DNA of 32,445 bases from Clostridiales bacterium UBA4706 (GTDB taxonomy: Bacteria; Bacillota; Clostridia; Oscillospirales; Oscillospiraceae), in the NCBI GenBank assembly GCA_002404605.1, contig DHKA01000075.1, forward strand, positions 4,214 through 36,658, in the 5' to 3' direction. The notes below the pieces were generated by a model that had not been told where the DNA came from, did not search any database, and worked only from the letters and a program-made list of their open reading frames with translations. Numbering within the stretch: position 1 is the stretch's first letter; every line of letters begins with the position of its first letter. Below are positions 1-10,173 of the stretch, in pieces. Both the position numbers and the translations under genes were made by a program.

Positions 1-745
1 CTCTCATCGGCGCGACGAGAGAGTCAAGAAACGAGACCATGTCACTTTTGGCGAACAGGTTGATGTCTGCCACGCCTACGAACGGCGAGGATTGCCCGTC
101 TGTAATGCCAATCGCCGTTGCGCCGGTGGATTTAGCAAACTGCATTGCCTTGATCGTTCGAGAGGAATAGCGAGGGAAGCTGATGCCGATAATAACATCG
201 CCTTCATGGATGCGGAACACCTGCTCATAGACCTCGCTCACGGACGTATCGTGGATCAGTCGGACATTATCGAGCAGAAGGTTGAGATAGAAGCCGAGAA
301 AACTCGCAAGCGACGTGGACGAGCGCATGCCGACGATGTAGACCGTTTTGGCCTTGAGGATTGCATCGACCGCGCGGTTGAAGTCTTCTTTGCTCACCTC
401 GTCGATCGTGCTGCGGAGCTTGTCCATATCCGCGGAGAGCACCGCGTCGAGAATGTTGCCGCGGTCGATCTGTTCCTTGGCGACCTCGATGCGCTGCACT
501 GCCGTGAGACGGTTGCGGATCATTTCCTGCATAGCGCGCCGCATACCGGGGTAGCCGTCATACCCAAGCTCCGTAGCAAAGCGGACGACCGTTGATTCTG
601 AAACGCCGACCGTCTGTCCAAGTTTTCCCGCCGTCATAAAAGCGGCTTTGTCGTAGTTTTCCGAAATGTACCGGCAAATCATCCGCTGACCTTTGGAAAA
701 TTTATGGTTTTCTTTATTGATAAGCGCCAGAATATCGCGTTCCAT
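1..745 (-). CDS. MurR/RpiR-family transcriptional regulator with SIS domain (3' end beyond window)
   Basis: About 248 codons are visible, reading leftward from an ATG at 745; no stop occurs before position 1, so the C-terminus is missing. Residues 1-75 match an RpiR-type helix-turn-helix (starting MERDILALINKENHKFS, with the recognition-helix segment VSESTVVRFATELGYDGYPG). From about residue 125 a SIS (sugar isomerase) domain begins, with the segments YIVGMRSSTSLASFLGFYL and IIGISFPRYSSRTIKAMQFA. Proteins of this family bind a phosphosugar through the SIS domain and control sugar or amino-sugar catabolism genes. The target pathway cannot be told here because the downstream neighbours lie outside the window. 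A purine-rich GAGGGG lies about 7 bases before the ATG, and a promoter is predicted at 803-831. Confidence 0.9.
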   Translation of the reverse strand, partial: MERDILALINKENHKFSKGQRMICRYISENYDKAAFMTAGKLGQTVGVSESTVVRFATELGYDGYPGMRRAMQEMIRNRLTAVQRIEVAKEQIDRGNILDAVLSADMDKLRSTIDEVSKEDFNRAVDAILKAKTVYIVGMRSSTSLASFLGFYLNLLLDNVRLIHDTSVSEVYEQVFRIHEGDVIIGISFPRYSSRTIKAMQFAKSTGATAIGITDGQSSPFVGVADINLFAKSDMVSFLDSLVAPMR

Positions 746-770
746 GGCAGGCCCCTCATAATTTCTTTAC

Positions 771-801
771 AAAAAATCTCCCGGATATCATCCGGGAGAT
801 T
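771..801 (-). terminator. Rho-independent terminator after the pseudouridine synthase gene
   Basis: A perfect 12-bp stem (775-786 pairing with 790-801, 3-base loop) is followed on the leftward strand by six T (776-771, overlapping the stem base). It lies about 75 bases past the stop of the rsuA/rluB-type gene and probably ends the long leftward block that starts at trigger factor. Confidence 0.8.
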
Positions 802-802
802 C

Positions 803-831
803 ATTTTAGACCTATTTCCCTGCAAATGCAA
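803..831 (-). promoter_or_regulatory. Predicted sigma-A promoter of the RpiR-type regulator
   Basis: Read leftward, TTGCAT (831-826) and TAAAAT (808-803) are separated by exactly 17 bases, close to the vegetative consensus. The predicted start, near 796, falls inside the right half of the hairpin at 775-801, so the regulator's promoter and the terminator of the upstream pseudouridine synthase gene are interleaved. Confidence 0.55.
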
Positions 832-876
832 GTTAATTTTGCAATTCGTGTTGATAAATCCTGCAAAAAGAAAGCA

Positions 877-1581
877 TCAGTGCAGACTTTGCAAGTATTC
901 CAGCTCTTTTGCCGTCAAATACCGCCACTGCCCGGCGGGAAGATCGCCGAGTGCAAGCTCTCCCTGCCGGATGCGGAGCAGGCGCTGTACCTTGAGCCCT
1001 GCGGCGGCGCACATGTTTCGCACCTCGCGGTTTTTCCCCTCGCGGATCGTGACGTCGATGAGCGCCCGGTCCTCCGTGGAGCGAAGTACGCGCACCTCTG
1101 CGGCGCGGTACCGCACCCCTTCATACACGATCGGGCGGCGCAGTGTTCCGGCGGCTTCCGCCGCGTCCGGGCCGCTCACCCACACGCGATAGGTTTTGCT
1201 CACGCCGTGCGACGGATGCGCCAGACGGTTCGCGGTCTCGCCGTCATCGGTGAAGAGAAGCAGTCCTTCCGACATGCAGTCGAGCCGTCCGACCGGGAAA
1301 AGGCGCACACCGGCATCCTGCACGAGTTCGGCGACTGTCGGGCGGCCGTGCGTATCGCGCAGCGTAGTAACATAGCCGCGCGGTTTGTGGAGAAGGACAT
1401 ATGTATGCTCTTCCGGCAGCGAAAGACGCTTGCCGTTCAGACAGACCACATCACTCTCCTCCGCGCCGGAGCCGAGAGAGGCGGTCACGCCGTTGACCGT
1501 GACTTTCCCCTGCCGGATAAATTCCTCCGCCTCGCGGCGGGAGCAGACCCCCGCCGCGGCAATATATTTTTGAAGTCTCAT
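877..1581 (-). CDS. rluB: RsuA/RluB/RluE-family rRNA pseudouridine synthase
   Basis: The 234-residue protein starts MRLQKYIAAAGVCSRREAEE, a typical S4 RNA-binding domain (residues 1-60). The catalytic domain carries GRLDCMSEGLLLFTDDGE, which contains the aspartate nucleophile motif GRLD, and later the family segment KNREVRNMCAAAGLKVQRL. Members convert specific uridines of 23S rRNA (RluB) or 16S rRNA (RsuA) to pseudouridine in the cytoplasm. The length fits the Gram-positive RluB group, but the exact uridine cannot be read from sequence, so the symbol is provisional. It is the last gene of the leftward block, 24 bases after the carboxypeptidase gene, and is followed by a terminator at 771-801. 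Confidence 0.92.
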   Translation of the reverse strand: MRLQKYIAAAGVCSRREAEEFIRQGKVTVNGVTASLGSGAEESDVVCLNGKRLSLPEEHTYVLLHKPRGYVTTLRDTHGRPTVAELVQDAGVRLFPVGRLDCMSEGLLLFTDDGETANRLAHPSHGVSKTYRVWVSGPDAAEAAGTLRRPIVYEGVRYRAAEVRVLRSTEDRALIDVTIREGKNREVRNMCAAAGLKVQRLLRIRQGELALGDLPAGQWRYLTAKELEYLQSLH

Positions 1582-1605
1582 TATATTTCTTCCTTTGCTG
1601 ATCGG

Positions 1606-2676
1606 TTATGCCGGGTATATGCCGGGGAAAAGCCGGTTCACACGCGGGTTCTCCCCGCCCCATCGGAGTGCCGCCGTACACACGGCCTCCCCATCCGCCG
1701 AAATGACGAGTTTCCCCGCCGCGGCCCTCGCCGGAACCGGCGCAAAAACGAAATGCGGGAGATGGACGGTAAGCTCAATTTCCGCGCTCTTCGGAAGGCA
1801 CAGGCAGACGCTGCGGTCCAGCACGACAGGGCTTTCCGCTTCCAGACCGCCAATGACCGGCACATCCTCCACACGATCCCCTTCCGGGCGCTCGAATTCT
1901 GCGTAGGAATCAAACGCCCAGTCGTAGAGCGCGGCATGATCCTTCCAGTCGTTTGGGTCGGAAAGCGTTACGCAGATAAGCTGCATGCCGTTGCGCTCGC
2001 AGCTCGATACGAGACAGCGGCCCGCGGCCTTTGTGTAGCCCGTCTTGCCGCCGTTCACGCCGTGGCAGCCCCAGAGCAGCTTGTTGTGGTTCACATACGT
2101 TACGCCGTGGATACAGCTGCTGCGCATGGAGAGTATCTCCGCGAGCACATCGTTTTGGAGCGCCGCGGCCATAATGAGGCCGAGATCATGCGCGGAGGCA
2201 CGGTGTCCGTCGGCATCCAGCCCGTGCGGATTGACAAAATGCGATGCGGTAAGGCCCAGTTCCTCCGCTTTCCGGTTCATCTGCTCGATGAACGCATCGC
2301 CGCCGAGTGAACCGGCAATAGCGAGCGCGGCGTCGTTGCCGGAGGCAAGCAGCAGTCCTTCCAGAAGCTCATGGAGCGTATAGCTCTCCCCCGCGCGGAG
2401 ATACATGGATGAGCCCTCTACCTCCGTCCATTCGCTCTGCACCGTAACGCTGCGCTCCGGCGTGGCGAGATCGAGCGCTGTGAGTGCCGTCATAAGTTTC
2501 GTTGTACTCGCAATGAGCATCGGCGTATCGGCGTTTTTCTCCGCGAGAACTGCACCGGATCTCGCGTGGAGCACGATCATTGCCTCCGCCGAAGTTCCCG
2601 GCACAGCCGGAGCCGCCGCTGCTGAACCGGAAAGCAAGATCGCCGCAGCCAGAGCCAGAATTACCGTTTTCTTCAT
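1606..2676 (-). CDS. Serine-type D-Ala-D-Ala carboxypeptidase (penicillin-binding protein, peptidase S11)
   Basis: The 356-residue protein begins with a signal peptide (MKKTVILALAAAILLSGSAAAA), so it acts outside the membrane on peptidoglycan. All three S11 motifs are present in order: SxxK as STTK at 57-60 (nucleophile Ser57), SxN as SGN at 112-114, and KTG at 211-213. The family removes the terminal D-alanine of stem pentapeptides; DacF and DacB of spore formers belong here, and the neighbouring gerW and scpAB genes fit the Bacillus/Clostridium context for DacF. The C-terminal 100 residues match the usual beta-sandwich domain, although no clear amphipathic membrane anchor is seen at the very end. 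The start is preceded by GGTGG, which sits inside a hairpin (2681-2714). Confidence 0.92.
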   Translation of the reverse strand: MKKTVILALAAAILLSGSAAAAPAVPGTSAEAMIVLHARSGAVLAEKNADTPMLIASTTKLMTALTALDLATPERSVTVQSEWTEVEGSSMYLRAGESYTLHELLEGLLLASGNDAALAIAGSLGGDAFIEQMNRKAEELGLTASHFVNPHGLDADGHRASAHDLGLIMAAALQNDVLAEILSMRSSCIHGVTYVNHNKLLWGCHGVNGGKTGYTKAAGRCLVSSCERNGMQLICVTLSDPNDWKDHAALYDWAFDSYAEFERPEGDRVEDVPVIGGLEAESPVVLDRSVCLCLPKSAEIELTVHLPHFVFAPVPARAAAGKLVISADGEAVCTAALRWGGENPRVNRLFPGIYPA

Positions 2677-2680
2677 AAAT

Positions 2681-2714
2681 AAGCACCACCCATGGATTGA
2701 TTCGGGCGGTGCTT
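2681..2714 (-). promoter_or_regulatory. Hairpin immediately before the carboxypeptidase start, covering its ribosome-binding site
   Basis: On the leftward transcript an 11-bp stem forms (2704-2714 with 2681-2691, one G-U pair, 12-base loop). It ends four bases before the ATG at 2676 and contains the only Shine-Dalgarno-like GGTGG. There is no T-run after it, so it reads less like a terminator than like an element that could limit translation of the carboxypeptidase or stabilise an mRNA end between gerW and this gene. Confidence 0.45.
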
Positions 2715-2738
2715 AGTATGACCGGTACGCTGGGGAAA

Positions 2739-3107
2739 TTATTCCTTGTTCTTCTTGTTTACGATGTTGTCAATGCGGTCGAGCACATCGGGCATCATCT
2801 CCACAACGCGGTCCATCGTTGAAAGCGGGTTGGAGGAAACGCTGATCATGCGGCAGGTGCCGTCCTTGATGACGAAGAAGCCGACCGGCTCGACCTTGAC
2901 GCCCGCGCCGTTGCCGCCGGTAAAGGAAATGCCCTTGCTGCCGGTCGTGCCGCCGGTGCCAATACCGAAGCTCATGCGCGAAACGGGAATAACGGTAATG
3001 CCGTCGGGCGTGCTGATGGGTTTGCCGATAATGGTGTCTGCGTCAACCAGCTGCCGGATCTTACTGACGGTCATATCCATGAGGGCATTGATCTTATTCT
3101 CTTCCAT
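2739..3107 (-). CDS. ytfJ: GerW/YtfJ-family sporulation protein
   Basis: The 122-residue protein matches the GerW (YtfJ) family throughout: an N-terminal helix (INALMDMTVSKIRQLVDADT), then the conserved core VIGKPI-like/IIGKPISTPDGITVIPVS, a glycine-rich stretch around residues 48-75, and GFFVIKDGTCRMISV. In Bacillus subtilis YtfJ/GerW is made in sporulating cells and is needed for normal spore germination. I place the start at 3107 because GGAAAG lies six bases upstream of that ATG; an ATG six codons earlier (3125) would leave the Shine-Dalgarno sequence inside the gene. It overlaps the end of the DUF2953 gene, the same order as ytfI-ytfJ in Bacillus, which supports orthology. Confidence 0.9.
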   Translation of the reverse strand: MEENKINALMDMTVSKIRQLVDADTIIGKPISTPDGITVIPVSRMSFGIGTGGTTGSKGISFTGGNGAGVKVEPVGFFVIKDGTCRMISVSSNPLSTMDRVVEMMPDVLDRIDNIVNKKNKE

Positions 3108-3774
3108 TGTCGTCTTTCCTTTCATTCATCGCCGCGGCGGGTTCATCCCGACGGCTGTTTATTTTCCATTTCAAAAACTCCACGCCGAGCGCTACGGCCA
3201 GATGCACCAGCCGGAACAGCTGCAGCGAAACCACGATGCGCACAGAGATCGTAGGCTCCTCCGAGGTATAGTCCGCGCCGATCTCAATATCACGCCGGAG
3301 AACGCGGATCTTATTTCCTGCAAGCGCCGGGAGCGTCTCCGCCGCAGCGCATGCCATGCCGTATTGGATCGCCGTATCGTAGGGATCCCGGCAGGCAACG
3401 GTATAGTGCAGCTGAAAGAAGTTCACGGTAAAGCTGCGGAAAAAGCGGCGGATCGCGTGCGATCCCATCCGGAGCAGCGCAACAATGGTGTCAAAGTCGA
3501 GCTTAGGCTTCGGCTTGACGGTCACGCTATCGTTGATCTCCTTATCCTTGGCTGCGGCGGCCTTTTTTGCTGCCTTGGCAGCGCGGCGCTCTTCCTTTTT
3601 GGCCTTCTGTTTTTCCGTGAGCGGTTTTTTCGGCAGCAGCCAGATGCGCAGTGGCCCGGCCTTGATCCCTACACGCAGCACCTCATCCGCATAACCGACG
3701 TCTACGCCGTACGGCAGGAAAAACACGAGCAGAATCAAAACCGCCAGCACAGCCAGTATGATCCATCCGACCAA
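3094..3774 (-). CDS. ytfI: DUF2953-family membrane-anchored protein (YtfI-like)
   Basis: A 226-residue protein with one N-terminal membrane segment (about residues 4-21, IILAVLAVLILLVFFLPYGV) followed by a soluble beta-rich region beginning VDVGYADEVLRVGIKAGPLR. A lysine/alanine-rich linker (about residues 50-85) separates it from the conserved DUF2953 core, which includes QLHYTVACRDPYDTAIQYG and the closing segment VRIVVSLQLFRLVHLAVAL. The molecular function is unknown; YtfI is paired with YtfJ in Bacillus and in many clostridia, so a role in spore or forespore-membrane biology is an inference from context. It starts 20 bases after scpB and overlaps ytfJ. Confidence 0.82.
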   Translation of the reverse strand: MVGWIILAVLAVLILLVFFLPYGVDVGYADEVLRVGIKAGPLRIWLLPKKPLTEKQKAKKEERRAAKAAKKAAAAKDKEINDSVTVKPKPKLDFDTIVALLRMGSHAIRRFFRSFTVNFFQLHYTVACRDPYDTAIQYGMACAAAETLPALAGNKIRVLRRDIEIGADYTSEEPTISVRIVVSLQLFRLVHLAVALGVEFLKWKINSRRDEPAAAMNERKDDNGRE

Positions 3775-3794
3775 TCACATCACCTCGTCCGGAG

Positions 3795-4397
3795 TTATTC
3801 GATCTCCGTGATTTTGAGCTGTTCCTCTTTTTCGCTTGCCGCGTCGATGGCGGCCTGGAGTTCCTGTATACCCTCGCCCGTGGCGACATTCGGCAGCGGC
3901 GGCAGCTCCTCGATGGAGGAAATGCCGACAACGCGGAGAAACTGATCGGTCGTCCCAAAAAGGACCGGCCGTCCCGGAGCTTCCAGACGTCCGCAGGGCG
4001 CGATCAGCCCGCGCTCGGAGAGAAGCGCGACGGTATACGAGCTGTCGGTACCGCGAAGCTGCTCTATGTAGGAGCGTGTAACAGGCTGATAATATGCGAC
4101 GATTGCCAAAACCTCCAGCGCCGTCGGCGAGAGCTTCGGCTGCGCACGCTTTTCGAGCGTGCGGCTGACCACATCACTGTATTCGCCCGCCGTAACAAGC
4201 TGCAACCGATTTTCCATCCGCGCCAGACGAAAGCCGCGGCCATTTTCTTCATATTCTCTGGCAAGCTGCTCCGCAGCCTGCCGGACGTCCCAAGGCTCTG
4301 CACCGAGGACCTTGGCAATATGTTCTGTTTCAACGCTGTCTCCGGCGGCAAAGAGGATCGCTTCCAGCGCCGGACGGATCTTATTGATTCCTACCAT
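3795..4397 (-). CDS. scpB: Segregation and condensation protein B
   Basis: The 200-residue protein has the two winged-helix domains of ScpB: residues 8-85 (RPALEAILFAAGDSVETEHIAKVLG...) and about 90-165 (LSPTALEVLAIVAYYQPVTRSYIEQLRG, then LLSERGLIAPCGR and GRPVLFGTTDQFLRVVGI). ScpB binds the C-terminal part of ScpA and with SMC forms the bacterial condensin. The ATG follows the scpA stop codon directly (TAA then ATG), which fits coupled translation and the fixed stoichiometry of the complex. A short acidic, low-complexity C-terminal tail follows the second domain. Confidence 0.96.
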   Translation of the reverse strand: MVGINKIRPALEAILFAAGDSVETEHIAKVLGAEPWDVRQAAEQLAREYEENGRGFRLARMENRLQLVTAGEYSDVVSRTLEKRAQPKLSPTALEVLAIVAYYQPVTRSYIEQLRGTDSSYTVALLSERGLIAPCGRLEAPGRPVLFGTTDQFLRVVGISSIEELPPLPNVATGEGIQELQAAIDAASEKEEQLKITEIE

Positions 4398-5168
4398 TTA
4401 TTTTTCCGTATCCGTGAGCGCACGGCTCACATCGTAATTTCCCTTTTCTCCGCTGACGCGGATCTGCCCGTCGGAGCAGAGCTCCAACACGGACAGAAAT
4501 GTCGCTACCAATTCGCTGCGGCTTTTGCAAATGCCGAACATGGATTCGAGCGACATATGCCCGTTTTTCCGGAGAAGGTCGAGCAGCTGTCCGCTCTTTT
4601 CGCGGACACTGAAAATGATCGGCTTCGGCGCAGCGCGGCGCAGCGTTTCGTTTTCCTCCTGAGCCGATTCGCCCGTGCCGCGGAGCAGGATCTGCGCAAG
4701 TGCGCTGAGAAGCTCCTCCGGCGTATGATGGTAATCGTACGGGCGCTCCGGCAGCGGAAGCGGGCCGCGGGTCTGCATCTTCATGCCCACCTCGGCCAGC
4801 TGTCCGATCTCCGGGGCGATCTCCCGCACGGCGGCGATCGCGTCGCGGTTTTTGAGCTGCTCCAGCGCCGAGACGAGCACTTCGAGTTCCGTCGGCTCTT
4901 TCTCTTCCGTCAGGAGCATTTTGGTTTTGATGTACATGAGGTGCGACGCCATCTGGACAAACTCGCTCGCGATCTCCAGATCCATCTCCTGCATCCTCTG
5001 AAGATAGGCAAGATACTGGTCGAGCAGCTGGGAGATCTGGATATCGCGTATTTCGATCTTGTCCTTGGCGAGCAGCATCAAAATGAGGTCGAGCGGGCCG
5101 GTAAAATCCTCCAGCTCGTCGCGCGCATGCACAACGCCTTCCAGATGATAGCTCGGTTCTTGGATCAT
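4398..5168 (-). CDS. scpA: Segregation and condensation protein A (kleisin)
   Basis: The 256-residue protein shows the kleisin N-terminus ELEDFTGPLDLILMLLAKDKIEIRDI (from about residue 18), followed by the helix ASEFVQMASHLMYIKTKMLL that contacts the SMC head neck. It ends in a winged-helix region (about 180-250). ScpA bridges SMC heads and binds ScpB, encoded immediately downstream. The start ATG at 5168 has no strong Shine-Dalgarno sequence, so translation may depend on coupling to the metalloprotease gene whose stop is 17 bases upstream. Confidence 0.95.
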   Translation of the reverse strand: MIQEPSYHLEGVVHARDELEDFTGPLDLILMLLAKDKIEIRDIQISQLLDQYLAYLQRMQEMDLEIASEFVQMASHLMYIKTKMLLTEEKEPTELEVLVSALEQLKNRDAIAAVREIAPEIGQLAEVGMKMQTRGPLPLPERPYDYHHTPEELLSALAQILLRGTGESAQEENETLRRAAPKPIIFSVREKSGQLLDLLRKNGHMSLESMFGICKSRSELVATFLSVLELCSDGQIRVSGEKGNYDVSRALTDTEK

Positions 5169-5185
5169 GGGTATACCGTATGCCT

Positions 5186-5872
5186 TTACACGAAATGCGT
5201 CACGAGCCGAAAGCCGAGTTCAGCAAGGACAAAAAGTTTATCAAAGAGCCATGCGGTCACCGTGGAAAGCGGACCGCCGAGGACCTTTGTAGAGACAAGC
5301 ACAAGGAGCAATATCATGCCGTAGCGCTCGTAGCGCATGAGTTTGAAATAGCTCTCATCCGAAATGAAGGAGAAAAGCACTTTGCTCCCGTCGAGCGGCG
5401 GAATGGGGATGAGGTTGAATACGGCAAGCGACAGGCTGAGATATGCCGTTGCGTAAATAAGCTGGAGGATCGTTTCGGCGACCGCGCCGCCGGTATGCAG
5501 CGGGTAAAAGAGCAGCCCGTACAGGAACAGAAACACTCCCGCAAGCAGGAAGTTGCACGCCGGGCCAGCCAGCGCCGTTACCGCCATACCCTTTTTCGGG
5601 TTTTTAAAGCGGTACATATTGACCGGAACCGGCTTTGCCCAGCCGAAGCGAAACACGACCATCATAAGCAGGCCCATGACGTCGATGTGCTTTATGGGGT
5701 TGAGCGTCAGCCGCCCGGCGTCCTTCGCCGTCGTGTCGCCAAGCCGATAAGCCACATACCCGTGGCTCAGCTCATGCAGCGTGATGCACAGAAGCGATGG
5801 GAGAATGTTCATCACGATCTGCACCGGAACCGTCCAGTCCAAATTCTTCCAGATATTTACAAAGTCACTCAT
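5186..5872 (-). CDS. Site-2-type intramembrane zinc metalloprotease (M50 family)
   Basis: About 228 residues with four or more hydrophobic segments. HELSH (His33-Glu34-His37) is the HExxH zinc motif of peptidase M50, and the second motif NLIPIPPLDGSKVL supplies the LDG aspartate. Small M50 proteins of this kind (Bacillus YwhC-like) lack PDZ and extra domains; they cleave substrates within the membrane, but the substrate is not known. I prefer the ATG at 5872 because homologues begin about 25-30 residues before HExxH. A GTG at 5914 would overlap the engB stop by one base and add 14 residues, and cannot be excluded. Confidence 0.88.
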   Translation of the reverse strand: MSDFVNIWKNLDWTVPVQIVMNILPSLLCITLHELSHGYVAYRLGDTTAKDAGRLTLNPIKHIDVMGLLMMVVFRFGWAKPVPVNMYRFKNPKKGMAVTALAGPACNFLLAGVFLFLYGLLFYPLHTGGAVAETILQLIYATAYLSLSLAVFNLIPIPPLDGSKVLFSFISDESYFKLMRYERYGMILLLVLVSTKVLGGPLSTVTAWLFDKLFVLAELGFRLVTHFV

Positions 5873-5913
5873 AGATAAGTTAATACTACCAAAAAATTTG
5901 GCATAATACAACA

Positions 5914-6488
5914 CTAAATATTGTTTTCGATGAATCCGAGCAGTTCACGGCGGCCGACCTTTGCTGTGCAGGAATAGAGAAGCAGCGGAAAATCGTCGTC
6001 CAGTCCCAGCACGTCCCGAATGCGCTCCAGATTCGGCTCGATCTCACTTTTTTTCAGCTTGTCACACTTGTTTGCGACAACGACGAACGGCCGTCCGGCG
6101 TCGAAGAAATACTCCGCCATCGTTACATCGTCCGCTGTGGGCGCATGGCGGGAATCGACGATCAGAACGCCCATGGTAAAGAGGTTCGGTTCCTGAAAGA
6201 AGTCTTCCATGAGCGCGCCCCAGCGCCGCCGCTCATCGCCGGATACACGGGCGTAGCCGTAGCCGGGCAGGTCGATGAAATATGTCCCGTCCACGAGGAA
6301 ATAGTTGACCTGCACCGTTTTTCCCGGCGTTGCGCCGACACGGGCGTAGTTCTTCCGGTTGAGCAGGCTGTTGATCACGGAGGACTTGCCGACATTGGAG
6401 CGCCCGGCGAACGCGACGGCATGACGGCCGTCGCGCAGAAACGCCTTTTTATTTGCAGCGGATTTGACAAATTCGACTTTCTGTGTGT

Positions 6489-6492
<4 letters not shown>
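5914..6492 (-). CDS. ysxC: Ribosome biogenesis GTP-binding protein EngB/YsxC
   Basis: The 192-residue TrmE-Era-EngA-EngB-type GTPase has its P-loop GRSNVGKSS at 30-38, a G2 region with VGATPGKTVQVNYF, G3 DLPGYGYARV, and G4 NKCDK. The length and the sequence around AFAGRSNVGKSSVINSLL are diagnostic of EngB, which is needed for a late step of 50S subunit assembly. Its ATG overlaps the lon stop by four bases (ATGA), a lon-engB arrangement also known in Bacillus. Confidence 0.96.
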
Positions 6493-8837
<2,345 letters not shown>

Positions 8838-8859
8838 AGTATCATCCTCCATAGCAAAC

Positions 8860-8880
8860 GAGCGGGGACGCGCCCCGCTC
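8860..8880 (-). terminator. GC-rich hairpin between clpX and lon
   Basis: A perfect 8-bp GC-rich stem (8860-8867 with 8873-8880, 5-base loop) lies in the 59-base gap between the clpX stop and the lon start. It has only three T after it on the leftward strand, so it is at best a weak or partial terminator that could lower lon expression relative to clpX. Confidence 0.4.
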
Positions 8881-8896
8881 TCTGCCATGTGCTTTG

Positions 8897-10159
8897 TTAC
8901 ACACTGTCTGAATTATCGTTCCGCAGCGCCACGGGCGGTTTGCCGTTTCTCACGCAGTCTGCGGTGATGATCACACGCTTGATGCTCTTGTCCGAGGGGA
9001 TGCGGAACATGATATCCGTCATGATCTTTTCCATGATGCTGCGCAGTCCACGCGCGCCGATCTCCATTTCAATGGCTTTGTCCGCAATGGCCTCCAGCGC
9101 CTCGGGCTCATATTCCAGCTTGACACCGTCAAGCTCCATAAGCGCCGTATACTGCTTCGTGATCGCAAACTTTGGCTCGACCAGAATACGGATCAAGTCA
9201 TCCCGTGAAAGAGACGAAAGCGGCGTGATGACCGGCAAACGTCCGACAAGCTCGGGAATGATGCCGTACTTGATCACATCGTGCTGCTGGACCTGCGAGA
9301 GGATCTCGCCGAGGTTTTTCTCCTTCTTGCTTGAGATCGCCGCACCAAAGCCCACGCTCTTCCGGTCCAGACGGTTTTCAATAATCTTGTCCAGACCGTC
9401 GAACGCGCCGCCGCAGATAAAGAGAATGTTGGTCGTGTCGATATGGATGAACTCCTGCTGCGGGTGCTTGCGTCCGCCCTGCGGGGGAACCGCAGCGATC
9501 GTCCCTTCCAGGATCTTCAACAGCGCCTGCTGCACGCCTTCGCCGGAAACATCGCGCGTGATCGAGACGTTCTCGCTTTTGCGGGATATCTTGTCCAGCT
9601 CATCGATATAGATGATGCCGCGCTGGGCGCGCTCCACATCAAAATCTGCCGCCTGCAGAAGACGGAGAAGAATGTTCTCCACATCCTCGCCGACGTAGCC
9701 CGCCTCGGTGAGTGTCGTAGCGTCTGCAATGGCGAACGGAACATCCAGCACACGCGCAAGAGTCTGCGCAAAAAGCGTTTTTCCGCTGCCGGTGGGACCG
9801 ATGAGCAGAATATTGGACTTTTGCAGCTCAACATCGGACTCATGGCCATAATAGATGCGCTTATAGTGGTTATAAACGGCGACGGACAGCGCGATCTTCG
9901 CCGTATCCTGCCCAACGATATACTCGTCGAGGACTTTTTTGATCTCCGCCGGCTTAGGAAGCTCGGTGACCGCCGGGATACTCGGCGCTTCTTTTTCCGC
10001 CTGAGCATGCTGCGGCAGGTCCTCGTCCACGATATTCATGCACAGGCGTACACAATCGCTGCAGATATAAGCGCCGTTACCGGCAATCAGCTTATCCACC
10101 TGGTCCTGTGTCCTGCCGCAGAAAGCGCAGCGGATCCTTCTATCGTCTGATCTTGCCAT
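8897..10159 (-). CDS. clpX: ATP-dependent Clp protease ATP-binding subunit ClpX
   Basis: The 420-residue protein starts with the C4 zinc finger (Cys11, Cys14, Cys33, Cys36) that dimerises ClpX and binds adaptors. The AAA+ module has Walker A GPTGSGKT at 121-128, the pore loop GYVGED, Walker B IIYIDELDKI and sensor region GLRSIMEKIM. ClpX unfolds substrates and feeds them to ClpP, encoded directly upstream (gap 14 bases). AGGGAG lies five bases before the ATG. The IGF-type loop that docks on ClpP is expected near residues 260-275 (SVGFGAAI is present). Confidence 0.97.
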   Translation of the reverse strand: MARSDDRRIRCAFCGRTQDQVDKLIAGNGAYICSDCVRLCMNIVDEDLPQHAQAEKEAPSIPAVTELPKPAEIKKVLDEYIVGQDTAKIALSVAVYNHYKRIYYGHESDVELQKSNILLIGPTGSGKTLFAQTLARVLDVPFAIADATTLTEAGYVGEDVENILLRLLQAADFDVERAQRGIIYIDELDKISRKSENVSITRDVSGEGVQQALLKILEGTIAAVPPQGGRKHPQQEFIHIDTTNILFICGGAFDGLDKIIENRLDRKSVGFGAAISSKKEKNLGEILSQVQQHDVIKYGIIPELVGRLPVITPLSSLSRDDLIRILVEPKFAITKQYTALMELDGVKLEYEPEALEAIADKAIEMEIGARGLRSIMEKIMTDIMFRIPSDKSIKRVIITADCVRNGKPPVALRNDNSDSV

Positions 10160-10173
10160 AAGATCTCCCTGAA

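Noticed and set aside
826..2310. Rightward open frame of about 494 codons opposite the pseudouridine synthase and carboxypeptidase genes
   Set aside because: Both genes beneath it have complete family motifs on the other strand; the frame itself has none.
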